From positions 1 to 11,274 of the forward strand of contig JAFAWI010000080.1 in the NCBI GenBank assembly GCA_019241915.1: 11,274 nt of DNA, read 5' to 3'. The notes beneath the pieces were generated by a model that searched no databases, had not been told where the DNA came from, and worked only from the letters and a program-made list of their open reading frames with translations. Every line of letters starts with the position of its first letter. The stretch's first letter is position 1. The translations under genes and the position numbers were made by a program. Below, one piece after another: positions 1 through 7,633 of the stretch. Origin of the DNA: Alphaproteobacteria bacterium. GTDB lineage: Bacteria; Pseudomonadota; Alphaproteobacteria; ATCC43930; CGMCC-115725.

Positions 1-930
1 GTTGTTGAGCGCACGGGCGGCCGAAGCGGGACGCGTCAGGCTCTGCGCCGCGGCGGCGTACTTCTCGAAGGGCACGAGGTCGGCCGGGTTGGCGCCGAGC
101 TTGACGCAGAGATCGACCACGAAGTCGTAGACCGACTTCGATGTCGCGAGGTCGGTGTGCACGGCCTCCTGCGCGGTGCGCATGCCGTCCTCGGTGACGC
201 AGCGGTAGTTGCCGCTGAGCAGCATCGCCCACTTGGCGAGCGGCACGAACACCGAATCGTAAACCCTGAGCTTGACCGGCAGCTCGGTCTTGCCCTCGGG
301 CGTGTCGAAGCGGATGGCCTCGATCTCGTCCTGCAGCTGACGCAGGATCGCGGTCGACTTCTCGTCCGGGAAGCGCGCCACCTTGAAATTGGTCGGCAAT
401 GTCACCTGCAATACATTGATCTTTTCGCCGGGCGGGCGGATCGCCTGCGGATCGGGGCTGCACAGCGTCAATTTGCCCGGGGTGAAATCGTCCCACACGG
501 TCGGATCGGTAAAGCAGGCGCGCAGCGGCTCCATCGCCAGCCCCGGGATGCGCGCCAGATAGGGCAGCGGCGGCATGTTCATGATCGACATGCACGGCAC
601 CTTGGCCTTGGCCAGCGCGTCGAGCAGTTCGCGCACCCCGGGCGAGCGGTATTGCGGCTCCTGCATCGCCAGCACCGCGAGGTCGTAATCGTTGACGTTA
701 ACATCGCCGGTGCCGGCGGCCTTGAGGCTCCCCGGCAGCTTGCGCGAATCGAGATCGACCGGGGTCGAACGGTTGCGGATCGGCATCCGGACGTGCGCGC
801 CGTCGCTGTTGAACGCCTCGATCTCGTTGGGCAGGCAAACCATCGTGATCTTGTGCCCGCCGAACAGCAGCTTGATCGCCAGCAGCGAGCCGTAGGAGGC
901 CCCCATCATCAGGATGTTGTAAGCGGGCAT
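1..930 (-). CDS. ketopantoate reductase (ApbA/PanE)-like protein, 3' end beyond the window
   Basis: The open frame on the minus strand starts at ATG 930 and stays open for 310 codons to the window edge, so the C-terminus is missing. A good Shine-Dalgarno (GGGAGGAA) lies about 5 nt upstream. The N-terminus is a Rossmann dinucleotide-binding strand-turn-helix with a variant glycine motif, GASYGS (residues 10-15). The hallmark helix of ketopantoate reductases follows near residues 231-246: KWAMLLSGNY has Lys233 and Asn241 in the K...N arrangement that carries the catalytic lysine in that family. Family members reduce 2-dehydropantoate to pantoate with NADPH in pantothenate synthesis, but many paralogues act on other or unknown substrates. 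The glycine motif and the sequence after Asn241 (RCVTEDG instead of the usual NPLTAL-type segment) are divergent, so I would not call it panE. It is the last gene seen in the MFS-SDR set, 68 nt after the SDR stop, and is probably co-transcribed. The soluble cytoplasmic location is inferred from the fold. Confidence 0.85.
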   Translation of the reverse strand, partial: MPAYNILMMGASYGSLLAIKLLFGGHKITMVCLPNEIEAFNSDGAHVRMPIRNRSTPVDLDSRKLPGSLKAAGTGDVNVNDYDLAVLAMQEPQYRSPGVRELLDALAKAKVPCMSIMNMPPLPYLARIPGLAMEPLRACFTDPTVWDDFTPGKLTLCSPDPQAIRPPGEKINVLQVTLPTNFKVARFPDEKSTAILRQLQDEIEAIRFDTPEGKTELPVKLRVYDSVFVPLAKWAMLLSGNYRCVTEDGMRTAQEAVHTDLATSKSVYDFVVDLCVKLGANPADLVPFEKYAAAAQSLTRPASAARALNN

Positions 931-998
931 CTGGTTCCTCCCTCGGGGTCTCGCGACGTTCGGCGGACGATGCCGGACGCCGCCGGGCGAGGCAAGCC

Positions 999-1838
999 TT
1001 AGCCGCCCGTGGCGAGGATCGCCGCGAGCCCTGCGCGGTAATCGGGGTAGGCGAGGGCGACGCCGAGCTCGCGCTTGATCAGCGCGTTCGAGACGCGCTT
1101 GTTGTCGGCCCAGAAGCTGCGTGCCGTCGGCGAGAGGTCGGCGTCGGCCAGCGGGGTCAACGGGGGCGGTGCGATGCCCAGCAGCCGGGCGCCATGGGCG
1201 ACGACATCGGCCTGTGCCGCAGGCTCGTCATCGCAGACATTGTAGACGGCGCCAGGGCGCGGCCGCGCGGTCGAGGCGAGCAGCACGCTCCCGATGTCGT
1301 CGACATGGATGCGCGAGAACAGCTGGCCGGGGCTGTCGATGCGCCGCGCGGTGCCGGCGCGCAGCGCGTCGAAGGCGCTGCGGCCAGGGCCGTAGATGCC
1401 GGCGAGCCGGAAGATGTGGACCGGCGTGCCGTGCGTCCGCCACAGGTCGAGCCAGGCTGCCTCTGCCGCGACGCGGCGCCGGCCGCGCTCGCCGGTGGGG
1501 TGCAGCGCCGATGTCTCATCGACCCAGCCGCCGTCGAGGGTGCCGTAGACGCCGGTGGTCGACAAATAGCCGACCCAGCGCAGCGCCGGCAGCGCGGCGA
1601 TATCGTCGGCATGGCACGCCAGCACCGGGTCGCCTTGCGGGTGTGGCGGGATCGAGACCACGATGTGCGTGACCCCGTGCCAAACGGTATCGGGCAGCCT
1701 GCGGCCGCGGTCGAAGGGCAGGCAATCGCGCTCGCCGGTACGCGATGTGCCGGTCACCGACCATTCCGGCCCGAGCCGCCGGACGAAGGCGCTCGCCGTG
1801 TAGCCGAGACCGAAGCAGAGGAGGTGCGGTGCACTCAT
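999..1838 (-). CDS. SDR-family NAD(P)-dependent epimerase/oxidoreductase (YeeZ-like)
   Basis: The 279-residue protein starts at ATG 1838. That codon overlaps the stop of the upstream MFS gene as ATGA, which fixes the start and implies translational coupling. The N-terminus is a Rossmann motif, FGLGYTAS (residues 9-16). An extended-SDR active-site-like segment follows, STTGVYG (93-99), with Tyr98 as the candidate catalytic residue. The lysine that normally follows (YxxxK) is absent, as in the YeeZ-type branch. Later landmarks are RLAGIYGPGR (144-153), RIHVDDIG (176-183) and a C-terminal NKRVSN...LGV block (246-260), which is typical of uncharacterised SDR proteins of this branch. Substrate and reaction are unknown. 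The family generally binds NAD(P) and acts on nucleotide sugars or related small molecules in the cytoplasm. Pairing with an MFS exporter and a ketopantoate-reductase-like gene suggests a small metabolic or efflux operon, but this is inference. The assignment to family is secure; the function is not. Confidence 0.87.
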   Translation of the reverse strand: MSAPHLLCFGLGYTASAFVRRLGPEWSVTGTSRTGERDCLPFDRGRRLPDTVWHGVTHIVVSIPPHPQGDPVLACHADDIAALPALRWVGYLSTTGVYGTLDGGWVDETSALHPTGERGRRRVAAEAAWLDLWRTHGTPVHIFRLAGIYGPGRSAFDALRAGTARRIDSPGQLFSRIHVDDIGSVLLASTARPRPGAVYNVCDDEPAAQADVVAHGARLLGIAPPPLTPLADADLSPTARSFWADNKRVSNALIKRELGVALAYPDYRAGLAAILATGG

Positions 1839-3127
1839 TGCGCCGCGCGTTCGGCGAGGGCGTCGGCCGGCGGCGTCGGCTCTTCGAGCGCGGCGACGAT
1901 GGCGCGGCGGCGGTGCAAGGTGGCGGCCCAGCAGGCGATTGAGACGGCGGCGCCAATGGCCAGCGGCAGCCGCAAGCCGAGCCGCTCGCTGGCGGTGCCC
2001 ATCACCACCGCGCCGAGCGCCGGCCCGGCGCGGAAGATCATGCCGTAGAGCGCCATCACGCGGCCGGCCATGGCGCGGTCGGTCGAGGCCTGGATCAGCG
2101 TCTGCGCGCCGATGCCGGTGATCACCATCGCCGCACCGGCGACAAAGACGCAGGGCAGCGCCAGCCCGAACACGTCGCTTGCGGTGAAGCCGAGGATCGC
2201 GAGCGACATCACCAGCGTGTTGGCGAGCACGATGGTCGTCAGCCCGCTGATCTGCGAGCGCACCAGCATCCAGGCGCCGCCGCAGATCGCGCCGAGGCCG
2301 ACCGTCGAGGTCAGCATCGCCAGACCCTCCGGTCCGCGGTGAAAGACGTGGTCGGCAAACCCCGGGAAAAGTTCGATAAAGCCGCGCGTGCCGATCGTCG
2401 TCACGGCAAACAGCAGCAGCATCGGCGCGATGCCCGGATGGCGCGTGGCGTAGGAGAAGGCCTCGACCGAAGCCTTGAACGCGTTCTGCGCCGCCCGCAC
2501 CGGCAGCGGCGGGATGCCGCGCAAATTCGCCAGCGAGATCTGGAAGGCGATGTAGGTCACGGCATTGGCCGCGAAGGCGGCGGCAATGCTGACCCGGGCA
2601 ATCAGCACGCCGGCGACCGCGGGGCCGATAAAGCGCGCCGCATTGAAGACGATCGAGTTGATCGCCAGCGCCGAGGGCAGCGCCTCGCGGTCGACCAGCG
2701 TCGGGATCAGCGCGAGACGCGCCGGCTGGGCGATCCCTTGGTTGATGCCCAGCAACAGCACCAGCGCGAACAGCAGATAGATCGAGATCGCCCCGCTCGC
2801 CACCAGGATCGCCAGCAACGTCGCCTGCAAACAACCGATCAGCTGGGTGATGCGGATGATGCCGACCCGGTCGCGCCGGTCGGCCATCACGCCGGCCAGC
2901 GGCGCCAGGAACAGCACCGGCAGAAACTCGGCCATCGACATCAGCCCGAGCCAGGCGCCCGAATGGGTCAGCGTCCAGGCGAGCCAGCCGCACGAGACAC
3001 GTTGCATCCAGGTGCCGATCAGCTGGATCGCGTTGCCCGCGATGTAGATGCGGTAGTTGCGGTGGGACAGCGCCAGGGCGATGTTGCCGAAGCCGCCGCC
3101 GGCGTGGCGCAAACGCTCGAATGCCAA
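1835..3127 (-). CDS. MFS transporter (MFS_3 / EntS-like exporter)
   Basis: This is a polytopic membrane protein of 430 residues, the usual length for a 12-helix major facilitator. The N-terminus NYRIYIAGNAIQLIGTWMQR (about 24-43) is the characteristic start of the MFS_3 branch, which includes enterobactin-exporter-like proteins. The cytoplasmic loop motif A, GVMADRRDRVG (79-89), follows the second helix. Hydrophobic helices continue to about residue 405 and end in a short charged tail. The reading frame has no ATG near the conserved N-terminus. I chose TTG 3127, which lies 11 nt after GGAGAGAGG; TTG 3112 is in frame but has no ribosome-binding site. The frame runs open for about 470 codons further upstream, but that part is antisense to the TPR gene and shows no transporter homology. 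Proton-coupled export of a small molecule is likely from the family; the substrate is unknown. It is the first gene of the minus-strand set and is divergent from the TPR gene. Confidence 0.9.
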   Translation of the reverse strand: MAFERLRHAGGGFGNIALALSHRNYRIYIAGNAIQLIGTWMQRVSCGWLAWTLTHSGAWLGLMSMAEFLPVLFLAPLAGVMADRRDRVGIIRITQLIGCLQATLLAILVASGAISIYLLFALVLLLGINQGIAQPARLALIPTLVDREALPSALAINSIVFNAARFIGPAVAGVLIARVSIAAAFAANAVTYIAFQISLANLRGIPPLPVRAAQNAFKASVEAFSYATRHPGIAPMLLLFAVTTIGTRGFIELFPGFADHVFHRGPEGLAMLTSTVGLGAICGGAWMLVRSQISGLTTIVLANTLVMSLAILGFTASDVFGLALPCVFVAGAAMVITGIGAQTLIQASTDRAMAGRVMALYGMIFRAGPALGAVVMGTASERLGLRLPLAIGAAVSIACWAATLHRRRAIVAALEEPTPPADALAERAAQ

Positions 3128-3256
3128 TGGACCGGACGCCTCTCTCCCGCGCCGTGCATCGTAACCGGGCGGCCTTCGTGGCCGCAACGCCGGCGCGGGT
3201 CGGCGGCGGTGCGACGCGGCGGGCGGGCGGCGTGCAAATGTGGTAAGGGGCGTGCG
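3128..3256. other. divergent intergenic spacer between MFS and TPR genes
   Basis: This 129-bp, very GC-rich spacer separates the divergent MFS and TPR genes, so both promoters should lie here. On the plus strand, AAGGGG (3245-3250) sits 6 nt before the TPR start and is a credible Shine-Dalgarno. On the minus strand, GGAGAGAGG serves the MFS TTG start. I see no convincing -35/-10 pair or operator palindrome on either strand. Confidence 0.5.
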
Positions 3257-4135
3257 ATGCGCGGCGTCGCCCTGATTTTTGCGTTTGCGGTGTTCGCGGC
3301 AGGCGGCGGCTGTCCGGCGTCGGCCGCGGAGCAGGCGGGGCCGCCCGCCTCGGCAGCGCCGCCCAAGCCGCCGACCCCGGCCCCGGTCCCTTTTACGACG
3401 CCGCCTGCGGCGCCACGGTCGGAGGACAACGAGGCGGCGACCTACGAGCGCTGCCTCAGCCTCGCCAAGAGCGATCCGGGCGCAGCCCGCGACCTGGCCG
3501 AGCGCTGGCGGAGCCGGGGCGGCGCGCATCCCGCCGATCATTGCTATGCGGTGGCGCTGGTCGGGCTCAACCAATACAAGGACGGCGCGGCCAAGCTCGA
3601 AACGCTGGCGCAGGCGATGGTGCACGCGCCCGCCTCGCTGCGCGCGCAGGTGCTCGACCAGGCGTCGCAGGCCTGGCTGCTGGCGGGCGACCCCGCCCGT
3701 GCCTACACCGATGCCGCCGCCGCGCTCAACCTGTTGCCGAACGACGCCGATATCCTGATCGACCGGGCCGAGGCCGCCGGCAGCCAGCAGCAATTCGACA
3801 AGGCGGTCGAGGACCTCGACCGTGCGCTCAAACTGGAACCCAACCGGGTCGAGGCGCTGATCTATCGCGCCTCGGCCTATCGCGGGCTGAACAAGCTTGG
3901 CGCGGCGCTCGCCGACATCGACCGGGCGCTCGGTCTGGCCCCCGATTCGGTGCCGGCGCTGCTCGAGCGCGGCGACATCAGGCGGCTGTCGGGCGATCTC
4001 AACGGCGCGCGGCAGGATTGGGTCCGGGTATCGATACTGGTTCCCGGCAGCGAGGCGGACGAAGAGGCCAAGATGAATATCGAGCGCCTCGAACTGAAGG
4101 ACTCGCCGCCCGCGCCCGGCGTGCCGAAGCGCTAG
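3257..4135 (+). CDS. exported tetratricopeptide-repeat (TPR) protein
   Basis: The 292-residue protein starts at ATG 3257, preceded by AAGGGG at 6-nt spacing. The first 23 residues are a signal peptide: Arg2, a hydrophobic core (VALIFAFAVFAAG), then a cleavage site after ASA (21-23). A Cys at 19 lacks a proper lipobox, so a lipoprotein is unlikely. A Pro/Ala-rich linker (about 26-53) leads to an alpha-helical region. At least three, probably four, TPR units span about 131-264; the clearest are 164-197 and 198-231, each ending in LEPN or LAPD as TPRs do. Two Cys (66 and 96) could form a periplasmic disulfide. TPR proteins act as protein-binding scaffolds; the partner here is unknown. The membrane-protein gene begins 19 nt downstream and is probably in the same operon, so a periplasmic accessory role to that protein is possible but unproven. 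The longer open frame reaching back to 2339 is antisense to the MFS gene and was excluded because the signal peptide fixes the start. Confidence 0.88.
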   Translation: MRGVALIFAFAVFAAGGGCPASAAEQAGPPASAAPPKPPTPAPVPFTTPPAAPRSEDNEAATYERCLSLAKSDPGAARDLAERWRSRGGAHPADHCYAVALVGLNQYKDGAAKLETLAQAMVHAPASLRAQVLDQASQAWLLAGDPARAYTDAAAALNLLPNDADILIDRAEAAGSQQQFDKAVEDLDRALKLEPNRVEALIYRASAYRGLNKLGAALADIDRALGLAPDSVPALLERGDIRRLSGDLNGARQDWVRVSILVPGSEADEEAKMNIERLELKDSPPAPGVPKR

Positions 4136-4154
4136 GCGGGCGGCCGGCGCGGCT

Positions 4155-5966
4155 ATGCTGGCAGGCGTGGCGCTGTTCCTGCCGGGTTGGATCGATCTGG
4201 CCCATGTCGCCGTCACCTGGACGATCGCTGTGCTGTTGCTGCTGCTCGGCAGCGCGGGGTGTGGCAAGGCCGTCGCGGCCGAGTTCCGCATCGGCGCCGG
4301 GTGGGGCGTCGTCTGCCTGGTCCTGACCGCGTGGGGGGTGTTTCTGCCGTGGAGCCTGCGGATACCGGCCGCAGGACTGGTGCTGCTCGCGCTTGGGGTC
4401 TTGGCGATCCCGGCCTGTCGGCCGCCAGCCGGAGACTGGCGCGCGCTCGGCCGCCTGCTTGCCGTCACGCTGCCGCTGTGGGCGGTGATGGCGGCGGTGC
4501 GGCCGTCGCAGGTCGACACGTTTCTCAACCTGCTGCCCAATGCGAACTACCTGGTCGACTACGGGTTGCTGCCGACCGCGGCGCTGCCGCCGAGCTATTC
4601 GCTCTATCCGGCGGCACCCTACGATACGCAGTTTCTGGCGTTTCTCGGCTCGTTCGCCGATCCCGCCTATCCCGCGAGCGGGATGTCGCTGGTCAACGTC
4701 ATGCTGCGCTTGGTGGGCGGGCTGGCGATGGCCCGCGTGCTGATGCGGACCCGGGCGCTATCGTGGAGCGCGACGGCGCTCGGCATGCTGCTGGCGACGC
4801 TGTTCGACCCCGGCTTTGTGCCGCGTTTCCATTTCTCCAGCTATGGCGAGACCGGGCTTGCGGTCACGGCGGTGCTCGCCGCCTGCCTGTTCGCCGGCGG
4901 CGAGCGGGCCGGTACGCGACATCCGCTGGCGCTGTCGCTGATCCTCGCCGCGATGATCAACACCAAACAGTCCGGGATCGGCCTCGTGCTGGCGCTGACC
5001 GGCGCGGCAATCGCGGCCGAGGCCGCGGAACGCGGCGCCATTCGGCGGCGGGCGCTCGTCGGACCCGCGCTCGTGCTGCTGCCGGCGGCGGCGCTTTATC
5101 TCGCATGGCGCTATTTTGTCGCCGGAGCCGGGGTCGCCGGACTGGAGCCGCTGCCGTTCGCCCGATGGAACTGGGCGGTGCTGCCGGAGACGGTGCGCTC
5201 GATCGGCGGCGCGATTGCCGAGAAGCCGGTTTTCTTTGCGGCGGTCGCGGCGGCGCTGGTCTGTCTGCCGGTGCTGCTGCGCCGCCACGGGTGGTCGCCG
5301 GCGACGCGGATGCTGGCATTTTTTGCCGCGCTCTTTGTCCTCTACAACCTGTTTCTGATGGTGACCTACATCGCGCATTTTTCGCCGGAGATGAGCGCCG
5401 AGGCGCATTCCTATTTCCGCTACAACACGCATCTCTCGCTGGTTTTGGTGCTGGGGCTGGCACTGGCGGTGCGCGAACGGTGGCCGGCGCTGTCGGCGGT
5501 TGCCCGGGCGCGGCGGCTGGCGCCGGCGGCGGTGGGATTGGCGTTGCTGGCGCCGGCGGCGTTCGCCGAGCGGCTGCGCTTCGACATCGCGATGCCGCAG
5601 CCGCTCGTCTGGGATCTGGCGGCGCGACTGAAGGAATATGTCGGTGACGGCGACCGTCTGGCGCTGCTGACGCCGGGCGACGACGGCCAGGTCGGACGCC
5701 TGCTGGCCGATTATCTCGCCAGCGTGCCGCCGCGCCGGCGCGGGCTCGACATCGCCAGCCGCAACGCCGCGGACGGGACGACGCTCGACGAGGTCGCCGC
5801 CGCCGGTTACCGGCTGGCCCTGATCTCTTGTACGGCGGACGGCGGTGCTGCGCTGCTGCGCCATGGGCCGGATGGGTGGACCCGGATCGCTGCCTGGGCT
5901 TACGGCCCCGGCCTGCCCACCTCGCCATGGTCGCGCCGGCGGCACTGGCCGGCACTCTGCGGCTGA
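4155..5966 (+). CDS. large polytopic membrane protein, GT-C glycosyltransferase-like architecture, function unknown
   Basis: The 603-residue protein has many hydrophobic segments, roughly 8-34, 48-66, 70-87, 100-115, 176-196, 205-218, 233-248, 257-290, 302-322, 357-375, 385-405, 425-440 and 455-472. A soluble C-terminal domain of about 120 residues (480-603) follows. A large hydrophilic loop sits between about 116 and 175 (DTFLNLLPNANYLVDYG and the Tyr/Pro-rich stretch after it). Loop motifs FHFSSYGE (225-232), NTKQSG (269-274) and SYFRYNTHLS (419-428) look like conserved functional positions. This layout of many helices, one large early loop and a C-terminal soluble tail resembles GT-C-fold lipid-linked-sugar glycosyltransferases. 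I cannot name a family and do not see a decisive catalytic motif. The gene begins 19 nt after the TPR stop. Its ATG has no clear Shine-Dalgarno, which suggests coupled translation or a different start. The start is therefore less certain than the frame. Confidence 0.83.
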   Translation: MLAGVALFLPGWIDLAHVAVTWTIAVLLLLLGSAGCGKAVAAEFRIGAGWGVVCLVLTAWGVFLPWSLRIPAAGLVLLALGVLAIPACRPPAGDWRALGRLLAVTLPLWAVMAAVRPSQVDTFLNLLPNANYLVDYGLLPTAALPPSYSLYPAAPYDTQFLAFLGSFADPAYPASGMSLVNVMLRLVGGLAMARVLMRTRALSWSATALGMLLATLFDPGFVPRFHFSSYGETGLAVTAVLAACLFAGGERAGTRHPLALSLILAAMINTKQSGIGLVLALTGAAIAAEAAERGAIRRRALVGPALVLLPAAALYLAWRYFVAGAGVAGLEPLPFARWNWAVLPETVRSIGGAIAEKPVFFAAVAAALVCLPVLLRRHGWSPATRMLAFFAALFVLYNLFLMVTYIAHFSPEMSAEAHSYFRYNTHLSLVLVLGLALAVRERWPALSAVARARRLAPAAVGLALLAPAAFAERLRFDIAMPQPLVWDLAARLKEYVGDGDRLALLTPGDDGQVGRLLADYLASVPPRRRGLDIASRNAADGTTLDEVAAAGYRLALISCTADGGAALLRHGPDGWTRIAAWAYGPGLPTSPWSRRRHWPALCG

Positions 5967-5974
5967 GGCCTCAG
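5963..5974. other. 12-bp palindrome holding both convergent stop codons
   Basis: CTGAGGCCTCAG is perfectly self-complementary. It contains the TGA of the plus-strand membrane protein (5964-5966) and the TGA of the minus-strand one (5973-5971), leaving only GGCC between them. No longer stem or U-tract follows on either strand, so it is not a standard intrinsic terminator. It may act as a weak bidirectional transcription barrier, or be a coincidence of two TGA codons flanking GGCC. Confidence 0.6.
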
Positions 5975-7497
5975 AAGCAGGCCCGGTCGCGGTCGATCGC
6001 AAAGAGCTGGAAGTTGGGCGGCGAAGGCGCCCGCCGCAGACAATCGCGCGGCGCCACCGCAAACGGCTTGCGGTGGGCGAAGACGACAAAATCGTATTGT
6101 CGCAGCACCGGGGAAATCTCACGTCCGGTTGCCGCGTCACCGTCGACGAAGGCCGCCCAGATTGCGGTCGGCGATGTCGCGGCGGCGAGCGCGTCGAACG
6201 GCGGACGCAAGCGCAAAGGCTGCTGCGTCTCGTCGGCGAACAGGATCGGAACGAACGCGGCGCGCCGGGATGCGGCAAGCGCGGCCGTATGCAGCACCGG
6301 AATACCGCCGCCATTGACCTCGCGCGGCGGATAGGCGACCGCCAGCCGCGCGCCTGAGGGGAGCGCATCGATGGCCGCAAGGTCGGCGGCATAGATCGCG
6401 TCGGCCCGGCGCCAGGCCACCTCGATGGCCGCGACGCGCAGCAGCAGCATCGCCGCCGCCGCGCCGCCGAGCAGCAGCGCCGCCCGGCGCGACAGCACCG
6501 GCGCGCTCATCGCGATCAGCACCGCAAACAAGGCGGGCGGCAGGCGGTGGTCTGCGCCAAAGCCGCCGACCATCTGGTTCGGCAGCAGCAGATACGCGGC
6601 AAACAACATGGCGCAGGCGGCGCCCAGGCGCGGCGCCACCGCCAACCGCCGGGTCAGCGCGAGCGCCGCGAGCAATCCCGCGAACAACGCAAAGCAGACG
6701 ACGTCAAACGGCCGGCTGTAATTGTCGAACACGCTGAACAGCAGGTCCGCCTTGCGCCAGACCGCGCCGAAGCTCACCGCGCCGTCCGGCGCCGTCGGCG
6801 CGAAGCCGAACAGGACGATCGCCGGAAGGACGAACGGGGCCGTCATCGTCGCCGTGCGCCACGCTGCTTGCCGCCATTGTCTCGCGTGCAACAGCGCGGC
6901 GAGCGGCAGCATTTCGGTGCCGGCGACAGCGAGCGCGTAGACGCCGAACGCGGCGAGGTGGCTGAAAAAGCACAGCAGCGCGACCGGGATCGAAAGCAGC
7001 AGCCGCAGCCGCGGCCGCTTTTCCAGGGCAAGCCACAAGGCGATGCCGCACAGCGCGACGCCGACCCCGAACAGGTAGTTGATGAACCCCCACAAGAACG
7101 TCCGGTTGTAGAGCAGCAGGAAGCCCAGCAGCGGCCACGGCCGCCATGCCCCCCACGCGATGCGGTTGAGCCAGGCGATGCCGCCGGCGATCAGGGCGAA
7201 GCTCAGGACGAGGAACAGCTTTGCCGCCAGGTCGAGCGGCATCGCCAGCGCCAGCGCCGGCACCGCAACATCGGCGGCCAGATCGGCCAGCGGCGCCCAG
7301 CGCACGGCATAAAACGCGTTGCCGCCTTGGGCGATCAGGTCCAGCCGGGCGAGGTGATTGGGGTAGTCGACCAGCGGCGGCAGCACGGTCGAAAACAGCG
7401 GCGCGCTGACCAGGACCAGCAGGATGAGGAAGGCGGCGCAGACGGCGGTGCGGCCTTCGAGAATTGGGCTGCTCGGTTGCTCACGTTGCTTGGTCAT
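5971..7497 (-). CDS. polytopic membrane protein, putative GT-C-type glycosyltransferase-like, function unknown
   Basis: The 508-residue protein has about ten hydrophobic segments (around 17-36, 77-92, 93-112, 120-138, 140-157, 166-190, 216-232, 266-281, 290-306, 318-333 and 338-358). A soluble C-terminal domain follows (about 365-508). The first extracytoplasmic loop carries LVDYPNHLARLD (42-53). An acidic residue in this loop is the usual catalytic position of GT-C enzymes, which makes Asp44 a candidate. Other likely conserved blocks are FLWGFINYLFG (134-144), HLAAFG (180-185) and GGFGADHRLPPA (311-322). Membrane glycosyl transfer is a reasonable hypothesis, but no donor or acceptor can be read from the sequence. 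ATG 7497 is the only usable start near the first helix. It lies inside the end of a dispersed repeat (GGAATGAC) and has no Shine-Dalgarno. The gene is convergent with the plus-strand membrane protein and lies 136 bp after fzlA on the same strand. The two membrane proteins share architecture but no obvious sequence identity. Confidence 0.87.
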   Translation of the reverse strand: MTKQREQPSSPILEGRTAVCAAFLILLVLVSAPLFSTVLPPLVDYPNHLARLDLIAQGGNAFYAVRWAPLADLAADVAVPALALAMPLDLAAKLFLVLSFALIAGGIAWLNRIAWGAWRPWPLLGFLLLYNRTFLWGFINYLFGVGVALCGIALWLALEKRPRLRLLLSIPVALLCFFSHLAAFGVYALAVAGTEMLPLAALLHARQWRQAAWRTATMTAPFVLPAIVLFGFAPTAPDGAVSFGAVWRKADLLFSVFDNYSRPFDVVCFALFAGLLAALALTRRLAVAPRLGAACAMLFAAYLLLPNQMVGGFGADHRLPPALFAVLIAMSAPVLSRRAALLLGGAAAAMLLLRVAAIEVAWRRADAIYAADLAAIDALPSGARLAVAYPPREVNGGGIPVLHTAALAASRRAAFVPILFADETQQPLRLRPPFDALAAATSPTAIWAAFVDGDAATGREISPVLRQYDFVVFAHRKPFAVAPRDCLRRAPSPPNFQLFAIDRDRACF

Positions 7498-7595
7498 TCC
7501 GGGGCCGGCGAAGCCGGAGCCCGGAACCCGTCAACAGAGGCGATGCCAACGATTCGAGGTCGGTGGTCACGGGTTCCCGCTCGCCCGGCAGTGAC
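7493..7595. repeat. dispersed inverted-repeat (REP/MITE-like) element
   Basis: The ends are imperfect inverted repeats: GTCATTCCGG at the left and CCGGCAGTGAC at the right, whose complement reads GTCACTGCCGG. Inside them, GGAACCCGT (7523-7531) pairs exactly with ACGGGTTCC (7569-7577). The left half also folds alone: CCGGC (7505-7509) pairs with GCCGG (7513-7517) around a GAA loop, with outer pairs extending it. GTCATTCCGGGG...CCGGAACCCGT is a pattern I recognise from dispersed palindromic repeats in alphaproteobacterial chromosomes. There is no coding capacity and no obvious target-site duplication. The element fills most of the spacer between fzlA and the next gene and includes that gene's start codon. 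Confidence 0.75.
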
Positions 7596-7633
7596 GCCGA
7601 TAATGGAAGTTCTCGGGTACAGCGGCGCAGCGG

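Noticed and set aside
157..1002. 281-codon plus-strand frame opposite the ketopantoate-reductase-like gene
   Set aside because: It is an antisense shadow: His/Arg/Gln-rich composition without domain features, while the minus-strand frame has a Shine-Dalgarno and family motifs.
2339..3256. N-terminal extension of the TPR gene back to 2339
   Set aside because: It overlaps the MFS gene antisense. ATG 3257 has a proper ribosome-binding site and directly begins a signal peptide.
3271..3316. Lipobox at Cys19 of the TPR protein
   Set aside because: The residues before the Cys are GGG with no Leu at -3; an ordinary cleavage after ASA is more likely.
3128..4540. Minus-strand reading frame continuing upstream of the MFS gene, giving a 901-residue frame across the TPR gene
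   Set aside because: The extension is antisense to a gene with a clear signal peptide and TPR repeats, is Arg/Pro-rich low-complexity sequence, and shows no domain. It is open because of GC-biased codon use.
7498..7633. Hidden small gene or sRNA between fzlA and the membrane protein
   Set aside because: The spacer is mostly the inverted-repeat element; no frame with a start and ribosome-binding site is visible.
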